Of a DNA stretch of 64,000 nt, positions 1-9,290 are shown one piece after another. The DNA is from Micrococcales bacterium 73-13 (GTDB lineage: Bacteria; Actinomycetota; Actinomycetes; Actinomycetales; Microbacteriaceae). Within the stretch, counting starts at the first letter, position 1. Each line of letters starts with the position of its first letter. The translations under genes and the position numbers were made by a program. The DNA is taken from positions 7,008-71,007 of the forward strand of contig MKVN01000025.1 of NCBI GenBank assembly GCA_001898855.1, given 5' to 3'. The notes under the pieces were generated by a model that saw nothing but the letters and a program-made list of their open reading frames with translations, searched no databases and was not told the origin of the DNA.

Positions 1-178
1 TGCGGCCCTTCGCCGCGACGAGCGCCCGCACCGCCTCGGCGTCGAACGCGTCCGCCGCGACGCCGTACACCGTGTCCGTCGGGATCACGACGAGCTCGCC
101 GCGCCCGATCGCCGCGCGCGCGAGCCGCAGACCCGTCAGCAGCGCATCGGGCTGCGTGGTGTCGTAGATCGCGCCCAT
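1..178 (-). CDS. L-threonylcarbamoyladenylate synthase (Sua5/YciO/YrdC family), N-terminal fragment
   Basis: Only the first 59 or so codons lie in the window; the gene runs off the left edge. The translation begins MGAIYDTTQPDALLTGLRLA and contains GELVVIPTDTVYGVAADAFD. The PTDTVYG segment is the signature of the YrdC/Sua5 fold, which makes threonylcarbamoyl-AMP for the t6A37 modification of ANN-decoding tRNAs. It follows prmC on the same strand, which is the usual actinobacterial order prfA-prmC-sua5. A TAGGCT -10-like hexamer lies at 188-193, nine bases before the ATG, so it may have its own near-leaderless promoter. Family assignment is firm; the rest of the protein cannot be judged. Confidence 0.88.
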   Translation of the reverse strand, partial: MGAIYDTTQPDALLTGLRLARAAIGRGELVVIPTDTVYGVAADAFDAEAVRALVAAKGR

Positions 179-243
179 CGCGGGCCAAGCCTACCCGCGG
201 CCCCTGCCGCGCCTCCGCTCGCTCGCCGGCCCGGCGATGCGAG

Positions 244-1101
244 TCATCGGACGGCGGTGGTGGCGCGCGGACGGCCGAGCAGATCGGGGTGGGTGGCCGG
301 CGCGCGCCAGCCGTCGGCGGCGAGCAGCGCGCGGATCGCCGGACCCTGCACCTCGGCGTGCTCGACGACGAGCGCGCCGCCGGGGCGCAGCAGCGCGAGC
401 GCGCGGCGGGAGAGCACGCGGACGACGTCGAGGCCGTCCTCGCCGCCGTACAGGGCGAGCTCGGGGTCGTGCAGCCGCACCTCGGGATCGCGCGGCACGG
501 CGTCGGTCGGGATGTAGGGCGGGTTCGACACCACGACGTCGACGGCGCCGTCGAGCTCCGGCAGCGCGTCGGCGAGGTCGCCGAGCACGAGCGAGAGGTT
601 CTCCGCGCCGGCGGACTCGGCGTTCCGGGTCGCCCAGGCGAACGCCTCCGGCGAGCGCTCGACGGCGTGCACCCGCGCGTGCGGCAGCTCCGTCGCCAGC
701 GAGATCGCGATCGCGCCGGAGCCGGTGCCGAGGTCGACGGCGACGGGCTGCGGCGAGGGGACGGCGAGCAGCGCGTCGATCGCGAGCTGGGCGACGATCT
801 CCGTCTCCGGGCGCGGGACGAACACGCCGGGGCCGACCGCGAGCAGCAGGGAGCGGAAGCCGGCGATCCCGGTCAGGTGCTGCAGCGGCTCGCGCGCGGC
901 GCGGCGGGCGACGAGCGCGTCGAACGCGGCCCGGTCCGCCCCGTCCAGCGGTCCGCCGGCGAGGGCGCGGGCCGCGACCTCGCCGCGGCCGAGCCCGAGC
1001 ACGTGCCCGGCGAGCAGCTCGGCGTCGGCGCGCGGGGACGGGACGCCGGCGGCGGCGAGCCGCTCGCTCGCCTCGTCGACGGCCTGCTGCAGGAGGGTCA
1101 T
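244..1101 (-). CDS. prmC: Peptide chain release factor N5-glutamine methyltransferase PrmC
   Basis: A 285-residue SAM-dependent methyltransferase that methylates the glutamine of the GGQ motif in release factors RF1 and RF2. The N-terminal helical substrate-recognition part (about 1-85) contains REPLQHLTG. The Rossmann core follows with VDLGTGSGAIAISLA (SAM-binding motif I) and the diagnostic catalytic NPPYIP motif. It lies 43 bases downstream of prfA, whose product is its substrate, and upstream of the Sua5-family gene, matching the conserved actinobacterial cluster. Length is normal for the family. It is probably cotranscribed with prfA. Confidence 0.95.
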   Translation of the reverse strand: MTLLQQAVDEASERLAAAGVPSPRADAELLAGHVLGLGRGEVAARALAGGPLDGADRAAFDALVARRAAREPLQHLTGIAGFRSLLLAVGPGVFVPRPETEIVAQLAIDALLAVPSPQPVAVDLGTGSGAIAISLATELPHARVHAVERSPEAFAWATRNAESAGAENLSLVLGDLADALPELDGAVDVVVSNPPYIPTDAVPRDPEVRLHDPELALYGGEDGLDVVRVLSRRALALLRPGGALVVEHAEVQGPAIRALLAADGWRAPATHPDLLGRPRATTAVR

Positions 1102-1144
1102 GGTCGCTCGGTCTCGGGGCGCCGCGGCTGGGCTCGGTCCGCGG

Positions 1145-2224
1145 TCAGAGGTTCTGCAGGCGCTCGGCCTCGTCGGCGTCGATGCAGGACTGGATGACCG
1201 GGCCGAGGGCGCCGTCCATCACCTGGTCCAGGTTGTAGGCCTTGTAGCCGGTGCGGTGGTCGGCGATGCGGTTCTCCGGGAAGTTGTAGGTGCGGATCCG
1301 CTCCGAGCGGTCCACCGTGCGGATCTGCGACTTCCGCAGCGCCGCGGACTCGGCGTCCGCCTCCTCCTGCTGCCGCGCCAGCAGCCGGGCGCGGAGCACC
1401 CGCATGCCCGCCTCGCGGTTCTGCAGCTGCGACTTCTCGTTCTGCATGGACACCACGATGCCGGTCGGCAGGTGCGTGATGCGCACCGCGGAGTCGGTCG
1501 TGTTGACCGACTGGCCGCCGGGGCCGGAGGAGCGGAACACGTCGACGCGCAGCTCGTTCGGGTCGATCTGGATCTCCTCGGGCGCGTCCACCTCGGGGAA
1601 CACCAGCACGCCGGCCGCGGAGGTGTGGATGCGGCCCTGCGTCTCGGTCACCGGGACGCGCTGGACGCGGTGCACGCCGCCCTCGTACTTCAGGTGGGCC
1701 CACACCCCCTCGGCCGGGTCCGAGGACGAGCCCTTGATCGCGAGCTGGACGTCCTTGATCCCGCCGAGATCGGTCGGCGTCTGCTCGATGATCTCCGTGC
1801 GCCAGCCCCTCGACTCGGCGTAGCGCAGGTACATCCGCAGCAGATCCCCCGCGAAGAGGGCCGACTCCTCGCCGCCCTCGCCCATCTTGATCTCCATGAT
1901 CGCGTCGCGGCTGTCGTTCTCGTCGCGCGGGATGAGCAGGAGCCGCAGCGTCTGCGCCGACGCGTCGATCGAGCCCTCCAGGGCCTCGATCTCGGGGCGC
2001 AGCTCCGCGGCGACCGTCTCGTCCTCGGCGGCGAGCTCGCGGGCGGCGGCCAGGTCGTCGCTCGCCTGGCGCCACGCCGCGTGCGCCGCGACGATGCGGG
2101 AGAGCTCGGCGTAGCGCCGGTTCACCCGCTTCGCGCGCACCGGGTCGCCGTGCAGCGCGGGGTCGCCGAGCTGCTCCTGCAGCTCGGCGTGCTCCGCGAT
2201 GAGCGCGGCGACGTTCTCGAACAT
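1145..2224 (-). CDS. prfA: Peptide chain release factor 1
   Basis: A 359-residue class I release factor that reads UAA and UAG stop codons in the ribosomal A site and triggers peptidyl-tRNA hydrolysis. The sequence shows the N-terminal helical domain starting [20 protein letters not shown], the central PCRF region with [20 protein letters not shown], and the catalytic GGQ motif in [20 protein letters not shown]. Full length and undamaged. It begins four bases after the stop of the rho-like gene, so the two are translated from one message, and prmC follows. No frameshift is needed, as this is RF1 and not RF2. Confidence 0.96.
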   Translation of the reverse strand: MFENVAALIAEHAELQEQLGDPALHGDPVRAKRVNRRYAELSRIVAAHAAWRQASDDLAAARELAAEDETVAAELRPEIEALEGSIDASAQTLRLLLIPRDENDSRDAIMEIKMGEGGEESALFAGDLLRMYLRYAESRGWRTEIIEQTPTDLGGIKDVQLAIKGSSSDPAEGVWAHLKYEGGVHRVQRVPVTETQGRIHTSAAGVLVFPEVDAPEEIQIDPNELRVDVFRSSGPGGQSVNTTDSAVRITHLPTGIVVSMQNEKSQLQNREAGMRVLRARLLARQQEEADAESAALRKSQIRTVDRSERIRTYNFPENRIADHRTGYKAYNLDQVMDGALGPVIQSCIDADEAERLQNL

Positions 2225-2228
2225 CGGG

Positions 2229-3620
2229 TCAGAACAGCTGGACGACCGCGTTCGCCGTCGAGCGGAGCTCCGAGGTCACCAGGCGGTCGATCGGGGTGGC
2301 CTCGGAGGCGGTCGCGATGATCGTGAGCGAGGCGCCGTCCTCGAGCGCACGGGCGGAGGCGAGCAGGCGCCGGGCCGGCAGCGCGACGGACGGGTCCTCC
2401 GGCGCGGTCCGCGGCGCGAGCGCGTAGTGCGCGCGGCCGAGGCCGGAGATCGAGTCGAGGAGCACGACGACGTCGATGCCGAGCTCGACGAGGCGCTTCG
2501 CGCGCTCGACGGCGAGGTCGATCACCGTGACGTGGTCCTCCGCGGTCTGCTCGAGCCCCGCGACGATGACCTCGCCCTTGACGCTGCGGCGGAAGTCGGT
2601 GATCTCCTCCGGGCGCGGCGTGACCAGGATGACCATGAGGTGCGCCTCCGGCCGGCCGGCGCTGAGCTGCTCGGCGGCCGTCGCGACCAGCGCGGTCTTC
2701 CCGCCGCCGCCGATGACCAGCGCGCGGGCGCCGACGCCGAGCTCCGACACCGGGCCGCGCAGGCCGAGCGGGGTGCTCGGGCGGACCGGCGTGGCCGCGG
2801 CGAACTCGGTGCGGGCCAGCGACTGCTCCGAGGTCTGGCCGTTCACCGAGTCGATCCTGACGAGGGCGTTGTACTTCTGCCGGCCGGGCTGCTCGCCCTC
2901 GCGGGGCTGGCGGATCGCGCCGACCACCGCGTCGCCCTTGCGCAGGCCGTACTTCTTGACCTGGCCGAGCGAGACGTAGACGTCGGTCGGGCCGGGCAGG
3001 TAGCCGGTGGTGCGCACGAAGGCGTAGTTGTCGAGCACGTCGAGGATGCCCGCCACCGGGATGAGCACGTCGTCCTCGAGGATCTCCGGCTCGACGTCCT
3101 CGCCGAGCTGCCCGCGGCCGCGGCCGCGGCGGTTGCCCTGCTGGGTCTGCTGGGCCTGCTGCGGCTGCTGGCCCCCCTGGGCGGGCTCGCCGCCGTTGCG
3201 GTTGCGGCTGCGGCCCCGGCGGGAGCGGCTCGAGCGCGGCTCGCCGTCGGCGGGCTCCGCGTCCTCGGCCTCGCCGGCGTCGGCCGGCTCGCCCTCGGCG
3301 CCGTCGGCGGGCTCGCCGTCGCTCGCCTCGGGGGCGCCCTCGGCGGCCTCGGCCTCGGGCCGGGTCCCCTCGTCGCCCTGCTCGGCGGGCGCGGCCTCGT
3401 CGGCCGGCTCGCCCGCGGGCGCCTCGGCCGCCTCCGCGGGGGTCGGGACGAACTCGCTCGGGTCCTTCGCCGTCACGCGGCGCGAGGCGCGCTTGCGCGG
3501 CGCCTTCACGTCGGTCTCCCCCGCGGCCGCGCTCGCGAGCTGGGCCGCGAGCGCGTCGATCTCCGCCTGACGCTGCGCGTCGACGTTCCCGTCCTCGGAC
3601 GTCGTCTGGTCTTCGGTCAT
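2229..3620 (-). CDS. Divergent Rho-like protein at the rho locus, probably ATPase-inactive
   Basis: 463 residues in the canonical thrB-rho-prfA position. Residues 1-180 are a low-complexity acidic, then Arg/Gly/Gln-rich tail without a recognisable Rho_N helical domain. Residues 187-260 keep the Rho cold-shock RNA-binding domain ([37 protein letters not shown]). The RecA-like core is recognisable ([38 protein letters not shown]) but eroded. The usual PPKAGKT P-loop reads GGGGKT (303-309 region), the DERPEE segment with the catalytic Glu reads TPRPEE (334-339), and the protein stops at about the point of GTGNMEL. This removes roughly 70 residues, including the GTR(K/R)EE arginine finger. Only four bases separate the stop from prfA, so the lost end is not hidden nearby. 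A GGAGGAAGG ribosome site precedes the ATG. Homology is clear; normal helicase function is doubtful. Confidence 0.8.
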   Translation of the reverse strand: MTEDQTTSEDGNVDAQRQAEIDALAAQLASAAAGETDVKAPRKRASRRVTAKDPSEFVPTPAEAAEAPAGEPADEAAPAEQGDEGTRPEAEAAEGAPEASDGEPADGAEGEPADAGEAEDAEPADGEPRSSRSRRGRSRNRNGGEPAQGGQQPQQAQQTQQGNRRGRGRGQLGEDVEPEILEDDVLIPVAGILDVLDNYAFVRTTGYLPGPTDVYVSLGQVKKYGLRKGDAVVGAIRQPREGEQPGRQKYNALVRIDSVNGQTSEQSLARTEFAAATPVRPSTPLGLRGPVSELGVGARALVIGGGGKTALVATAAEQLSAGRPEAHLMVILVTPRPEEITDFRRSVKGEVIVAGLEQTAEDHVTVIDLAVERAKRLVELGIDVVVLLDSISGLGRAHYALAPRTAPEDPSVALPARRLLASARALEDGASLTIIATASEATPIDRLVTSELRSTANAVVQLF

Positions 3621-3759
3621 TGCCTTGATGATTCCTTCCTCCGCACGATCACAGGTTCTTCCTGCTGCGGAGCGTCGATGCCCTCACGATGCCCTTCTCC
3701 GGGCCGCACCGGCAGAGCGCCGGGTGTGAGTGCGAGATGGTCGCTGCCGGGGCGGCGGA

Positions 3760-4692
3760 TCAGTCCGCGGCGCCCATCGGGAGCGAGACCACTGTAGCAC
3801 CCCGCACATCCACGGCGAGCATCCGGGAGTCCCAGCGACTGCGCGCCGACCGCTCGACGATGCCGGCCGCGTCGGCGCGCGCGGCGGGGTCGGAGGCGAG
3901 CACCAGGATCGACGGCCCGGCCCCGGAGACCACGGCGGCGTGGCCGGCCGCGCGCAGCCGCTGCACGAGCTCGTACGTCTCCGGCATCGCCTCCGCGCGA
4001 TAGTCCTGGTGCAGCCGGTCCTCGGTGGCCTCGAACAGCAGCTCCGGGCTCTGCACCAGCGCGGCGACCAGGAGCGCGGAGCGGGAGAGGTTGAAGACGG
4101 CGTCCTGGTAGGGCACCGACGCCGGCTGCAGCGACCTGGCGTGCTCGGTCGAGACCGAGAAGTCGGGGACGCACACCAGCGGCGAGACGCCCCGGTGCAC
4201 GATGAGCTTCTTCGCCCGGGGGACGCCGTCGACGCTCCAGGCGATGGTGAGGCCGCCGAGCAGGGCCGTCGCGACGTTGTCCGGATGGCCCTCCAGCTCG
4301 GTCGCGAGCGCGAGCAGCCGGTCGGCGCCGAGCCCCGCGTCGGGCCCGAGCAGTCCGCTCGCGGCGACGATGCCGGAGACGATCGCCGCCGCGGAGGAGC
4401 CGAGCCCGCCGCCGTGCGGGATGACGTTCGTCGCCCGGATCGAGAGGCCGGGCATCGCGACGCCCGCCTCCGCGAAGGCGCGTGCGGCGGCGCGCACGAC
4501 GAGGTTGTCCGCGTCCTCCGGCACCACGCCGGCGCCGACGCCGGCGACCTCGACCCGGGACGGGCCGTCGACGACGACCGCCTCGATCTCGTCGTAGATG
4601 CCGAGCGCGAGGCCGAAGGTGTCGAAGCCGGGACCGAGGTTCGCCGAGGAGGCGGGCACCCGCACCCGGACCGCGCGGCCGAGCAGGCTCAT
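3760..4692 (-). CDS. thrB: Homoserine kinase
   Basis: A 310-residue GHMP-family kinase that phosphorylates homoserine with ATP, the step before threonine synthase. The N-terminus has the GHMP substrate motif RVPASSANLGPGFDTFGLAL, and the ATP-binding loop GGGLGSSAAAIVSGIVAA lies near residue 90. The C-terminal VVSGAGPSILVLA is also typical. It starts one base after the thrC stop, so hom-thrC-thrB form a translationally coupled threonine operon. The following 139 bases before the rho-like gene contain no convincing ORF, only the rho ribosome-binding site. Confidence 0.95.
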   Translation of the reverse strand: MSLLGRAVRVRVPASSANLGPGFDTFGLALGIYDEIEAVVVDGPSRVEVAGVGAGVVPEDADNLVVRAAARAFAEAGVAMPGLSIRATNVIPHGGGLGSSAAAIVSGIVAASGLLGPDAGLGADRLLALATELEGHPDNVATALLGGLTIAWSVDGVPRAKKLIVHRGVSPLVCVPDFSVSTEHARSLQPASVPYQDAVFNLSRSALLVAALVQSPELLFEATEDRLHQDYRAEAMPETYELVQRLRAAGHAAVVSGAGPSILVLASDPAARADAAGIVERSARSRWDSRMLAVDVRGATVVSLPMGAAD

Positions 4693-4693
4693 C

Positions 4694-5782
4694 TCAGACG
4701 AGGCCCAGGATGCCGGCGACCGCCGCGGGGTCGACCGGGGCGACGGTCGGCCGCGCCTCGCTGCCGTCCGGCTCGCGGAGCGCCCACTGCGGGTCCTTGA
4801 GGCCGTGGCCGGTCACGGTGCAGGTCACCCGCGCGCCCTTCGGGACGGCGCCGGCCGCCGACCGCTCGAGCAGGCCGGCGATCGAGATCGCCGAGGCGGG
4901 CTCGACGAAGACGCCGACCTCGCGCGACAGGATGCGGTGCGCGGCGAGGATCGCGTCGTCGTCGATCGCGCCGAAATGGCCGTCCGAGCCGTCGCGGGCC
5001 GCGAGCGCGAGCTCCCAGGAGGCGGGGTTGCCGATCCGGATCGCGGTCGCGATGGTCTCGGGGTCCTTCACCACCTCGCCGCGCACGATCGGCGCCGAGC
5101 CGGCCGCCTCGAAGCCGAACATCCGCGGCAGCCGCGTCGTCGCACCGCGATCGAGCTCCTCGCGGTAGCCGCGGTGGTAGGCCGTGTAGTTCCCGGCGTT
5201 GCCGACCGGGATGAAGTGGAGGTCCGGCGCGTCGCCGAGCACCTCGACGATCTCGAACGCCGCGGTCTTCTGGCCCTCGATCCGGTCGTTGTTCACCGAG
5301 TTGACCAGGTGCACCGGGTAGTGCGCGGCGAGCTCGCGCGCGATGTCCAGGCAGTCGTCGAAGTTGCCCTCGATCTGCACGATCCGCGCCCCGTGCGCGA
5401 CGGCCTGCGCGAGCTTGCCCATCGCGATCTTGCCCTCCGGGACGAGCACCGCCGCGGTGATGCCGGCGTGCGCGGCGTAGGCCGCGGCCGAGGCCGAGGT
5501 GTTGCCCGTGGAGGCGCACACGATCGCCTTGGCGCCGTGCTCGATCGCCTTGGAGACGGCCATCGTCATGCCGCGGTCCTTGAACGATCCGGTCGGGTTC
5601 ATCCCCTCGAACTTGACCCAGACCTCCGCGCCGGTGCGCGCGCTGAGCGCCGGGGCGGGGATGAGCGGCGTGCCGCCCTCGCCGAGCGTGACGATCGGCG
5701 TCGCGTCGGAGACGTCGAGGCGGTCGGCGTACTCGCGCAGCACGCCGCGCCATTGACGGGACGGGGTCACGGGCACGATCAC
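4694..5782 (-). CDS. thrC: Threonine synthase
   Basis: A 362-residue PLP enzyme that converts O-phosphohomoserine to threonine. The PLP lysine is in [18 protein letters not shown], the phosphate-binding region is in [20 protein letters not shown], and the dimer-interface asparagine run [19 protein letters not shown] is typical of actinobacterial ThrC. The start is GTG at 5782, overlapping the hom stop by four bases (GTGA), and the gene abuts thrB. Length matches the short class of threonine synthases (about 350-360 residues) and not the long E. coli class. Confidence 0.95.
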   Translation of the reverse strand: MIVPVTPSRQWRGVLREYADRLDVSDATPIVTLGEGGTPLIPAPALSARTGAEVWVKFEGMNPTGSFKDRGMTMAVSKAIEHGAKAIVCASTGNTSASAAAYAAHAGITAAVLVPEGKIAMGKLAQAVAHGARIVQIEGNFDDCLDIARELAAHYPVHLVNSVNNDRIEGQKTAAFEIVEVLGDAPDLHFIPVGNAGNYTAYHRGYREELDRGATTRLPRMFGFEAAGSAPIVRGEVVKDPETIATAIRIGNPASWELALAARDGSDGHFGAIDDDAILAAHRILSREVGVFVEPASAISIAGLLERSAAGAVPKGARVTCTVTGHGLKDPQWALREPDGSEARPTVAPVDPAAVAGILGLV

Positions 5783-7089
5783 AGTCCTTCGACTCGGATG
5801 ACGCTCGCCACGCGGCGGACCGCCGGCGAGCCGGCGAGGGCCGCGACGGTCGCGGCGAGCGCCGCCTCGCGGGCTCGGTGCGTGACGATGACCAGCGTAG
5901 CGGTCGGGTCCGGGTCCGCTCCCCCGCTCGCGGACTGCAGCGCCCGCTCGATGGAGACCCCGTGGCCGGCGATGACGCCGGCGACCTGGGCGAGCACGCC
6001 GGGCACGTCGGCGACCTCGAGGGCGATCTGGTACCGGGTCTCGACCGCCTCGAAGGGCAGGATCGGGATGGTCGCGCTCGTCGACTCGGCGACCCCCGGG
6101 CCGCCGGCGAGGTGCCGTCTGGCCGCGGAGACGATGTCGCCGAGCACCGCGGAGGCGGTCTGCACGCCGCCCGCGCCCGCGCCGTAGAACATCAGCGGAC
6201 CGGCGAACTCGGCCTCGACGAACACCGCGTTGTTCCCGCCGTGGACCGCCGCCAGCGGGTGGTCCCGCGGGACGAGCGCCGGGTGCACCCGGGCGACGAC
6301 GCCCTCCAGGTCGCCCTCCCCGACCCGCTCGGCGATCGCGAGCAGCTTGACGACGTAGCCGGCCGCCTTGGCCGCCGCGACGACCTCCCCGGTGATCCCG
6401 GTGATGCCCTCCCGATGCACGGACTCGAGCGGGACCCTGGTGTGGAAGGCGAGGCTGGCGAGGATCGCGGCCTTCTGCGCCGCGTCGTAGCCCTCGACGT
6501 CGAGCGTGGGATCCGCCTCCAGGTAGCCGAGTTCGCGCGCGACCCGCATCGCCTCCTCGGTCGACCAGCCCTCCGCGTCCATCTTGTCGAGGATGAAGTT
6601 CGTCGAGCCGTTGACGATCCCGAGGATCCGGCGGACGCGGTCGCCGGCCAGCGACTCGCGCAGCGGCCGGATGATCGGGATCGCCGCGGCGACCGCCGCC
6701 TCGTAGTGCAGCTGCGCGCCGACCTGGGCGGCCTCCTGGAAGAGCTCGTCGCCGTGGGTGGCGAGCAGCGCCTTGTTCGCCGTGATCACGTCGGCGCCGG
6801 AGCGCAGCGCGCTGAGCACGAGCGTGCGAGCCGGCTCGATGCCGCCGATCAGCTCGACGACGATGTCCGCCGCGGTCACCAGCGAGGCGGCGTCGGTCGT
6901 CAGCAGCTCGGCCGGGATGGCCGGGGTGCGCGGGGCGGCGAGGTCGCGCACCGCGACGCCGACGACCTCGAGGCCGGCGCCGACGCGCGCCTCCAGCTCG
7001 CCGCGGTGCGCGATGAGCAGGTCGGCGACGTTCGCCCCGACGTTGCCGCCGCCGAGGATCGCGATTCTCAGGTTCCGGTAGTCCATCAT
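5779..7089 (-). CDS. hom: Homoserine dehydrogenase
   Basis: A 436-residue NAD(P)-dependent dehydrogenase that reduces aspartate semialdehyde to homoserine, the branch point from lysine to threonine and methionine. The Rossmann start is [20 protein letters not shown], the catalytic region includes [14 protein letters not shown] and [18 protein letters not shown], and a C-terminal ACT domain ([20 protein letters not shown]) implies allosteric feedback. Two adjacent ATG codons (7089 and 7086) are possible starts. A TACGCT -10-like box at 7098-7103 lies eight bases before the first ATG, suggesting a near-leaderless operon promoter. Confidence 0.95.
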   Translation of the reverse strand: MMDYRNLRIAILGGGNVGANVADLLIAHRGELEARVGAGLEVVGVAVRDLAAPRTPAIPAELLTTDAASLVTAADIVVELIGGIEPARTLVLSALRSGADVITANKALLATHGDELFQEAAQVGAQLHYEAAVAAAIPIIRPLRESLAGDRVRRILGIVNGSTNFILDKMDAEGWSTEEAMRVARELGYLEADPTLDVEGYDAAQKAAILASLAFHTRVPLESVHREGITGITGEVVAAAKAAGYVVKLLAIAERVGEGDLEGVVARVHPALVPRDHPLAAVHGGNNAVFVEAEFAGPLMFYGAGAGGVQTASAVLGDIVSAARRHLAGGPGVAESTSATIPILPFEAVETRYQIALEVADVPGVLAQVAGVIAGHGVSIERALQSASGGADPDPTATLVIVTHRAREAALAATVAALAGSPAVRRVASVIRVEGL

Positions 7090-7192
7090 CGCCGTCCAGC
7101 GTACTGGCGGCGATCCGCGGTCGACGTGCGACGCCGGCCCGGGACCGCGGGCGAAGAGCCTCTCCCGCGGCTCGCGGAGGAGACGGCGACCC

Positions 7193-8632
7193 TCAGGGAC
7201 GGACGCCGGGATCCCTGGCGAGCAGGTCGTCGATCGTCTCGCCGCGGACGATGATGCGGGCGGCGCCGTCGCGGACCGCCACGACCGGCGGTCGCGGCAC
7301 CCAGTTGTAGTTCGAGGCCATCGCCCAGCCGTAGGCGCCGGTCGCCGGCACCGCGAGCAGGTCGCCGGGGCCGACGTCCATCGGCAGGTACTCGTCCCGG
7401 GCCACGACGTCGCCGGACTCGCAGTGCATGCCGACGACCCGAGCGAGGGCGGGGTGGTCGCCGGACGCGCGCGAGGCGATCCTGGCGCTGTAGTCCGCGC
7501 CGTACAGCGCGGGACGGACGTTGTCGCTCATGCCGCCGTCGACCGAGACGTACTTGCGGACGGCGGTCGCCGCCTCGTCCGCCGCGGCGCCGTCGGGGAC
7601 GGCGACCGTCACGGGCTTGACCGTGCCGACCGTGTACAGCGTCGTCCCGGCCGGGCCGACGATGCTGCGACCGGGCTCGACCGCGATGGCGGGCAGCGCG
7701 ACGCCGAGGTCGGCCGCCGCCTCGGCGAGCGCCGCCGCCATGCCCTCGGCGATCGCGGAGATCGGCATCGGGTCGTCCGCGACGGTGTAGGCGATCCCGA
7801 AGCCGCCGCCGAGGTTGAGCTCCGGGACCGGGCCGTCCGCCAGCAGCCGGGCGTGCAGCGCGAGCAGCCGCCTCGCCGCCTCGGCGAAGCCCTGCGTCTC
7901 GAAGATCTGCGAGCCGATGTGCGAGTGCAGGCCGAGGAAGGCGAGCCCGGGCAGCGCGCGGATCGCCGCCACGATCCCCGGCGCGTCCGTGGTCGCCACG
8001 CCGAACTTCTGGTCCTCGCGCGCGGTCGCGAGGTACTCGTGCGTGCTCGCGTGCACGCCCGAGTTGATGCGCAGCCGGACCGGCTGGACCCGGCCGGCCC
8101 GAGCCGCCGCCGCGGCGACCCGCTCGACCTCGATCGCGGAGTCGATGACGATCGCGCCGACGCCCGCCTCGACCGCGCGGGCGATCTGGCGCCCGGACTT
8201 GTTGTTCCCGTGCACGCCGATCCGCGCCGGGTCGGCGCCGCCGGCGAGCGCGACCGCGAGCTCCCCCTCGCTCGCGACGTCGATCCCGAGTCCGGCCTCC
8301 GCGATCCAGCGGACGACCTCGGTGCACAGGAACGCCTTGCCGGCGTAGTAGACCCTGGCCGTCGTGCCGATGCCGCGCATCGCGGCGTCGAACGCCGCCC
8401 GCGTCTCGGCGGCGCGGGCGCGGACGTCGGCCTCGTCGACGACGTAGAGCGGGGTGCCGAACTCGGCGGCGAGCGCGCTCGCCGGGACCCCGGCGAGCTC
8501 CAGCTCGCCGGACGCCGCGCGGACGGCGTTCCGCGACCAGACGCCGGCAGCCAGCGCGTTCGGGTCCTCGGGCACCCGCAGCCAGGCGGGTGCCAGCGGG
8601 CTCGCGCCGGGCCGGGCCGCCGGGAGGGTCAT
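7193..8632 (-). CDS. lysA: Diaminopimelate decarboxylase
   Basis: A 479-residue fold-type III PLP enzyme that decarboxylates meso-diaminopimelate to lysine. Visible signatures are the PLP lysine in RVYYAGKAFLCTEVVRW, the glycine-rich ELNLGGGFGIAYT, the GRSIVGPAGTTLYTVGTVK segment and the catalytic CESGDVVARDEYLP near the C-terminus. It is somewhat longer at the N-terminus than the E. coli enzyme, as usual in Actinobacteria. It sits between argS and hom, the classical actinobacterial order. A TACGCT box at 8639-8644 lies six bases upstream of the ATG, consistent with a leaderless transcript. Confidence 0.95.
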   Translation of the reverse strand: MTLPAARPGASPLAPAWLRVPEDPNALAAGVWSRNAVRAASGELELAGVPASALAAEFGTPLYVVDEADVRARAAETRAAFDAAMRGIGTTARVYYAGKAFLCTEVVRWIAEAGLGIDVASEGELAVALAGGADPARIGVHGNNKSGRQIARAVEAGVGAIVIDSAIEVERVAAAAARAGRVQPVRLRINSGVHASTHEYLATAREDQKFGVATTDAPGIVAAIRALPGLAFLGLHSHIGSQIFETQGFAEAARRLLALHARLLADGPVPELNLGGGFGIAYTVADDPMPISAIAEGMAAALAEAAADLGVALPAIAVEPGRSIVGPAGTTLYTVGTVKPVTVAVPDGAAADEAATAVRKYVSVDGGMSDNVRPALYGADYSARIASRASGDHPALARVVGMHCESGDVVARDEYLPMDVGPGDLLAVPATGAYGWAMASNYNWVPRPPVVAVRDGAARIIVRGETIDDLLARDPGVRP

Positions 8633-8651
8633 CCGCCCAGCGTAGCGGCGG

Positions 8652-9260
8652 TCATGGAGCGGACCTGCGGGCGATCCGGGCCTCGAGGCGCTCGCGGACG
8701 CGCGGCCATTCGCCGGCGGTGATCGAGAACATCGCGGTGTCGCGCGGAAGGCCCTCCTCGCCGGGGGCGCCGGAGGGCTGCCAGCTCCGCAGCACGCCCT
8801 CGAAGCCCGCGCCGATCGCGAGGATCGCGGCGCGGGCGCGGGCGTTGCGCGCGTCGGTCTTGATGTCGACGCGCGACACCCCGAGCACGCCGAAGGCGTG
8901 GTCGAGGAGCAGGAGCTTCGCGGCGGGGTTGATCGCGGTGCCCTGCGCGTCGGGGTGCAGCCAGGTCGAGCCGATCTCGATGGCGAGCAGCCGGCCGTCG
9001 GGCCAGTGCCGCGGCGTCAGGTACGCGGTGTGCCCGACGATCCGGTCGCCGGCGGCGTCGACCTGGACGAACGGCCGGAACGCCGGCCGCGCGAGCTCCG
9101 CGGCGATCGTCGCCGCGACCGTCTCCGGGGTCGGGACGGCGGTCCAGCCGTAGGAGTCGCGCGGGCCGGAGGCGGCGAGCGCGAGGCCCTCCGCGTGGTC
9201 GGCGCGCAGCGGCTCCAGCCGGACGACCGCGTTCCGCAGGACGGGGACCTCGATGCGCAC
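8652..9260 (-). CDS. GNAT-family N-acetyltransferase (RimJ/RimL type)
   Basis: A 202-residue protein of the RimJ/RimL branch of GCN5-related acetyltransferases. The start LRNAVVRLEPLRADHAEGLA is the typical first strand and helix. The central DRIVGHTAYLTP and EIGSTWLHPDAQGTAINPAAKLLLLDHAF carry the acetyl-CoA-binding strand 4 and loop, and the C-terminal half shows SRVDIKTDARNARARAAILAIGA, the usual ending of this branch. It is inserted between argS and lysA, which are normally adjacent. Substrate unknown; amino-terminal or small-molecule acetylation are both possible. Confidence 0.85.
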   Translation of the reverse strand: MRIEVPVLRNAVVRLEPLRADHAEGLALAASGPRDSYGWTAVPTPETVAATIAAELARPAFRPFVQVDAAGDRIVGHTAYLTPRHWPDGRLLAIEIGSTWLHPDAQGTAINPAAKLLLLDHAFGVLGVSRVDIKTDARNARARAAILAIGAGFEGVLRSWQPSGAPGEEGLPRDTAMFSITAGEWPRVRERLEARIARRSAP

Positions 9261-9290
9261 CTCGACTCGTTCCGCTCGCTCGGCGACCGG

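Noticed and set aside
3617..4174. A possible small gene between thrB and rho
   Set aside because: The frame overlaps thrB and is Arg/Ala-rich without homology; the intergenic part alone codes for nothing convincing.
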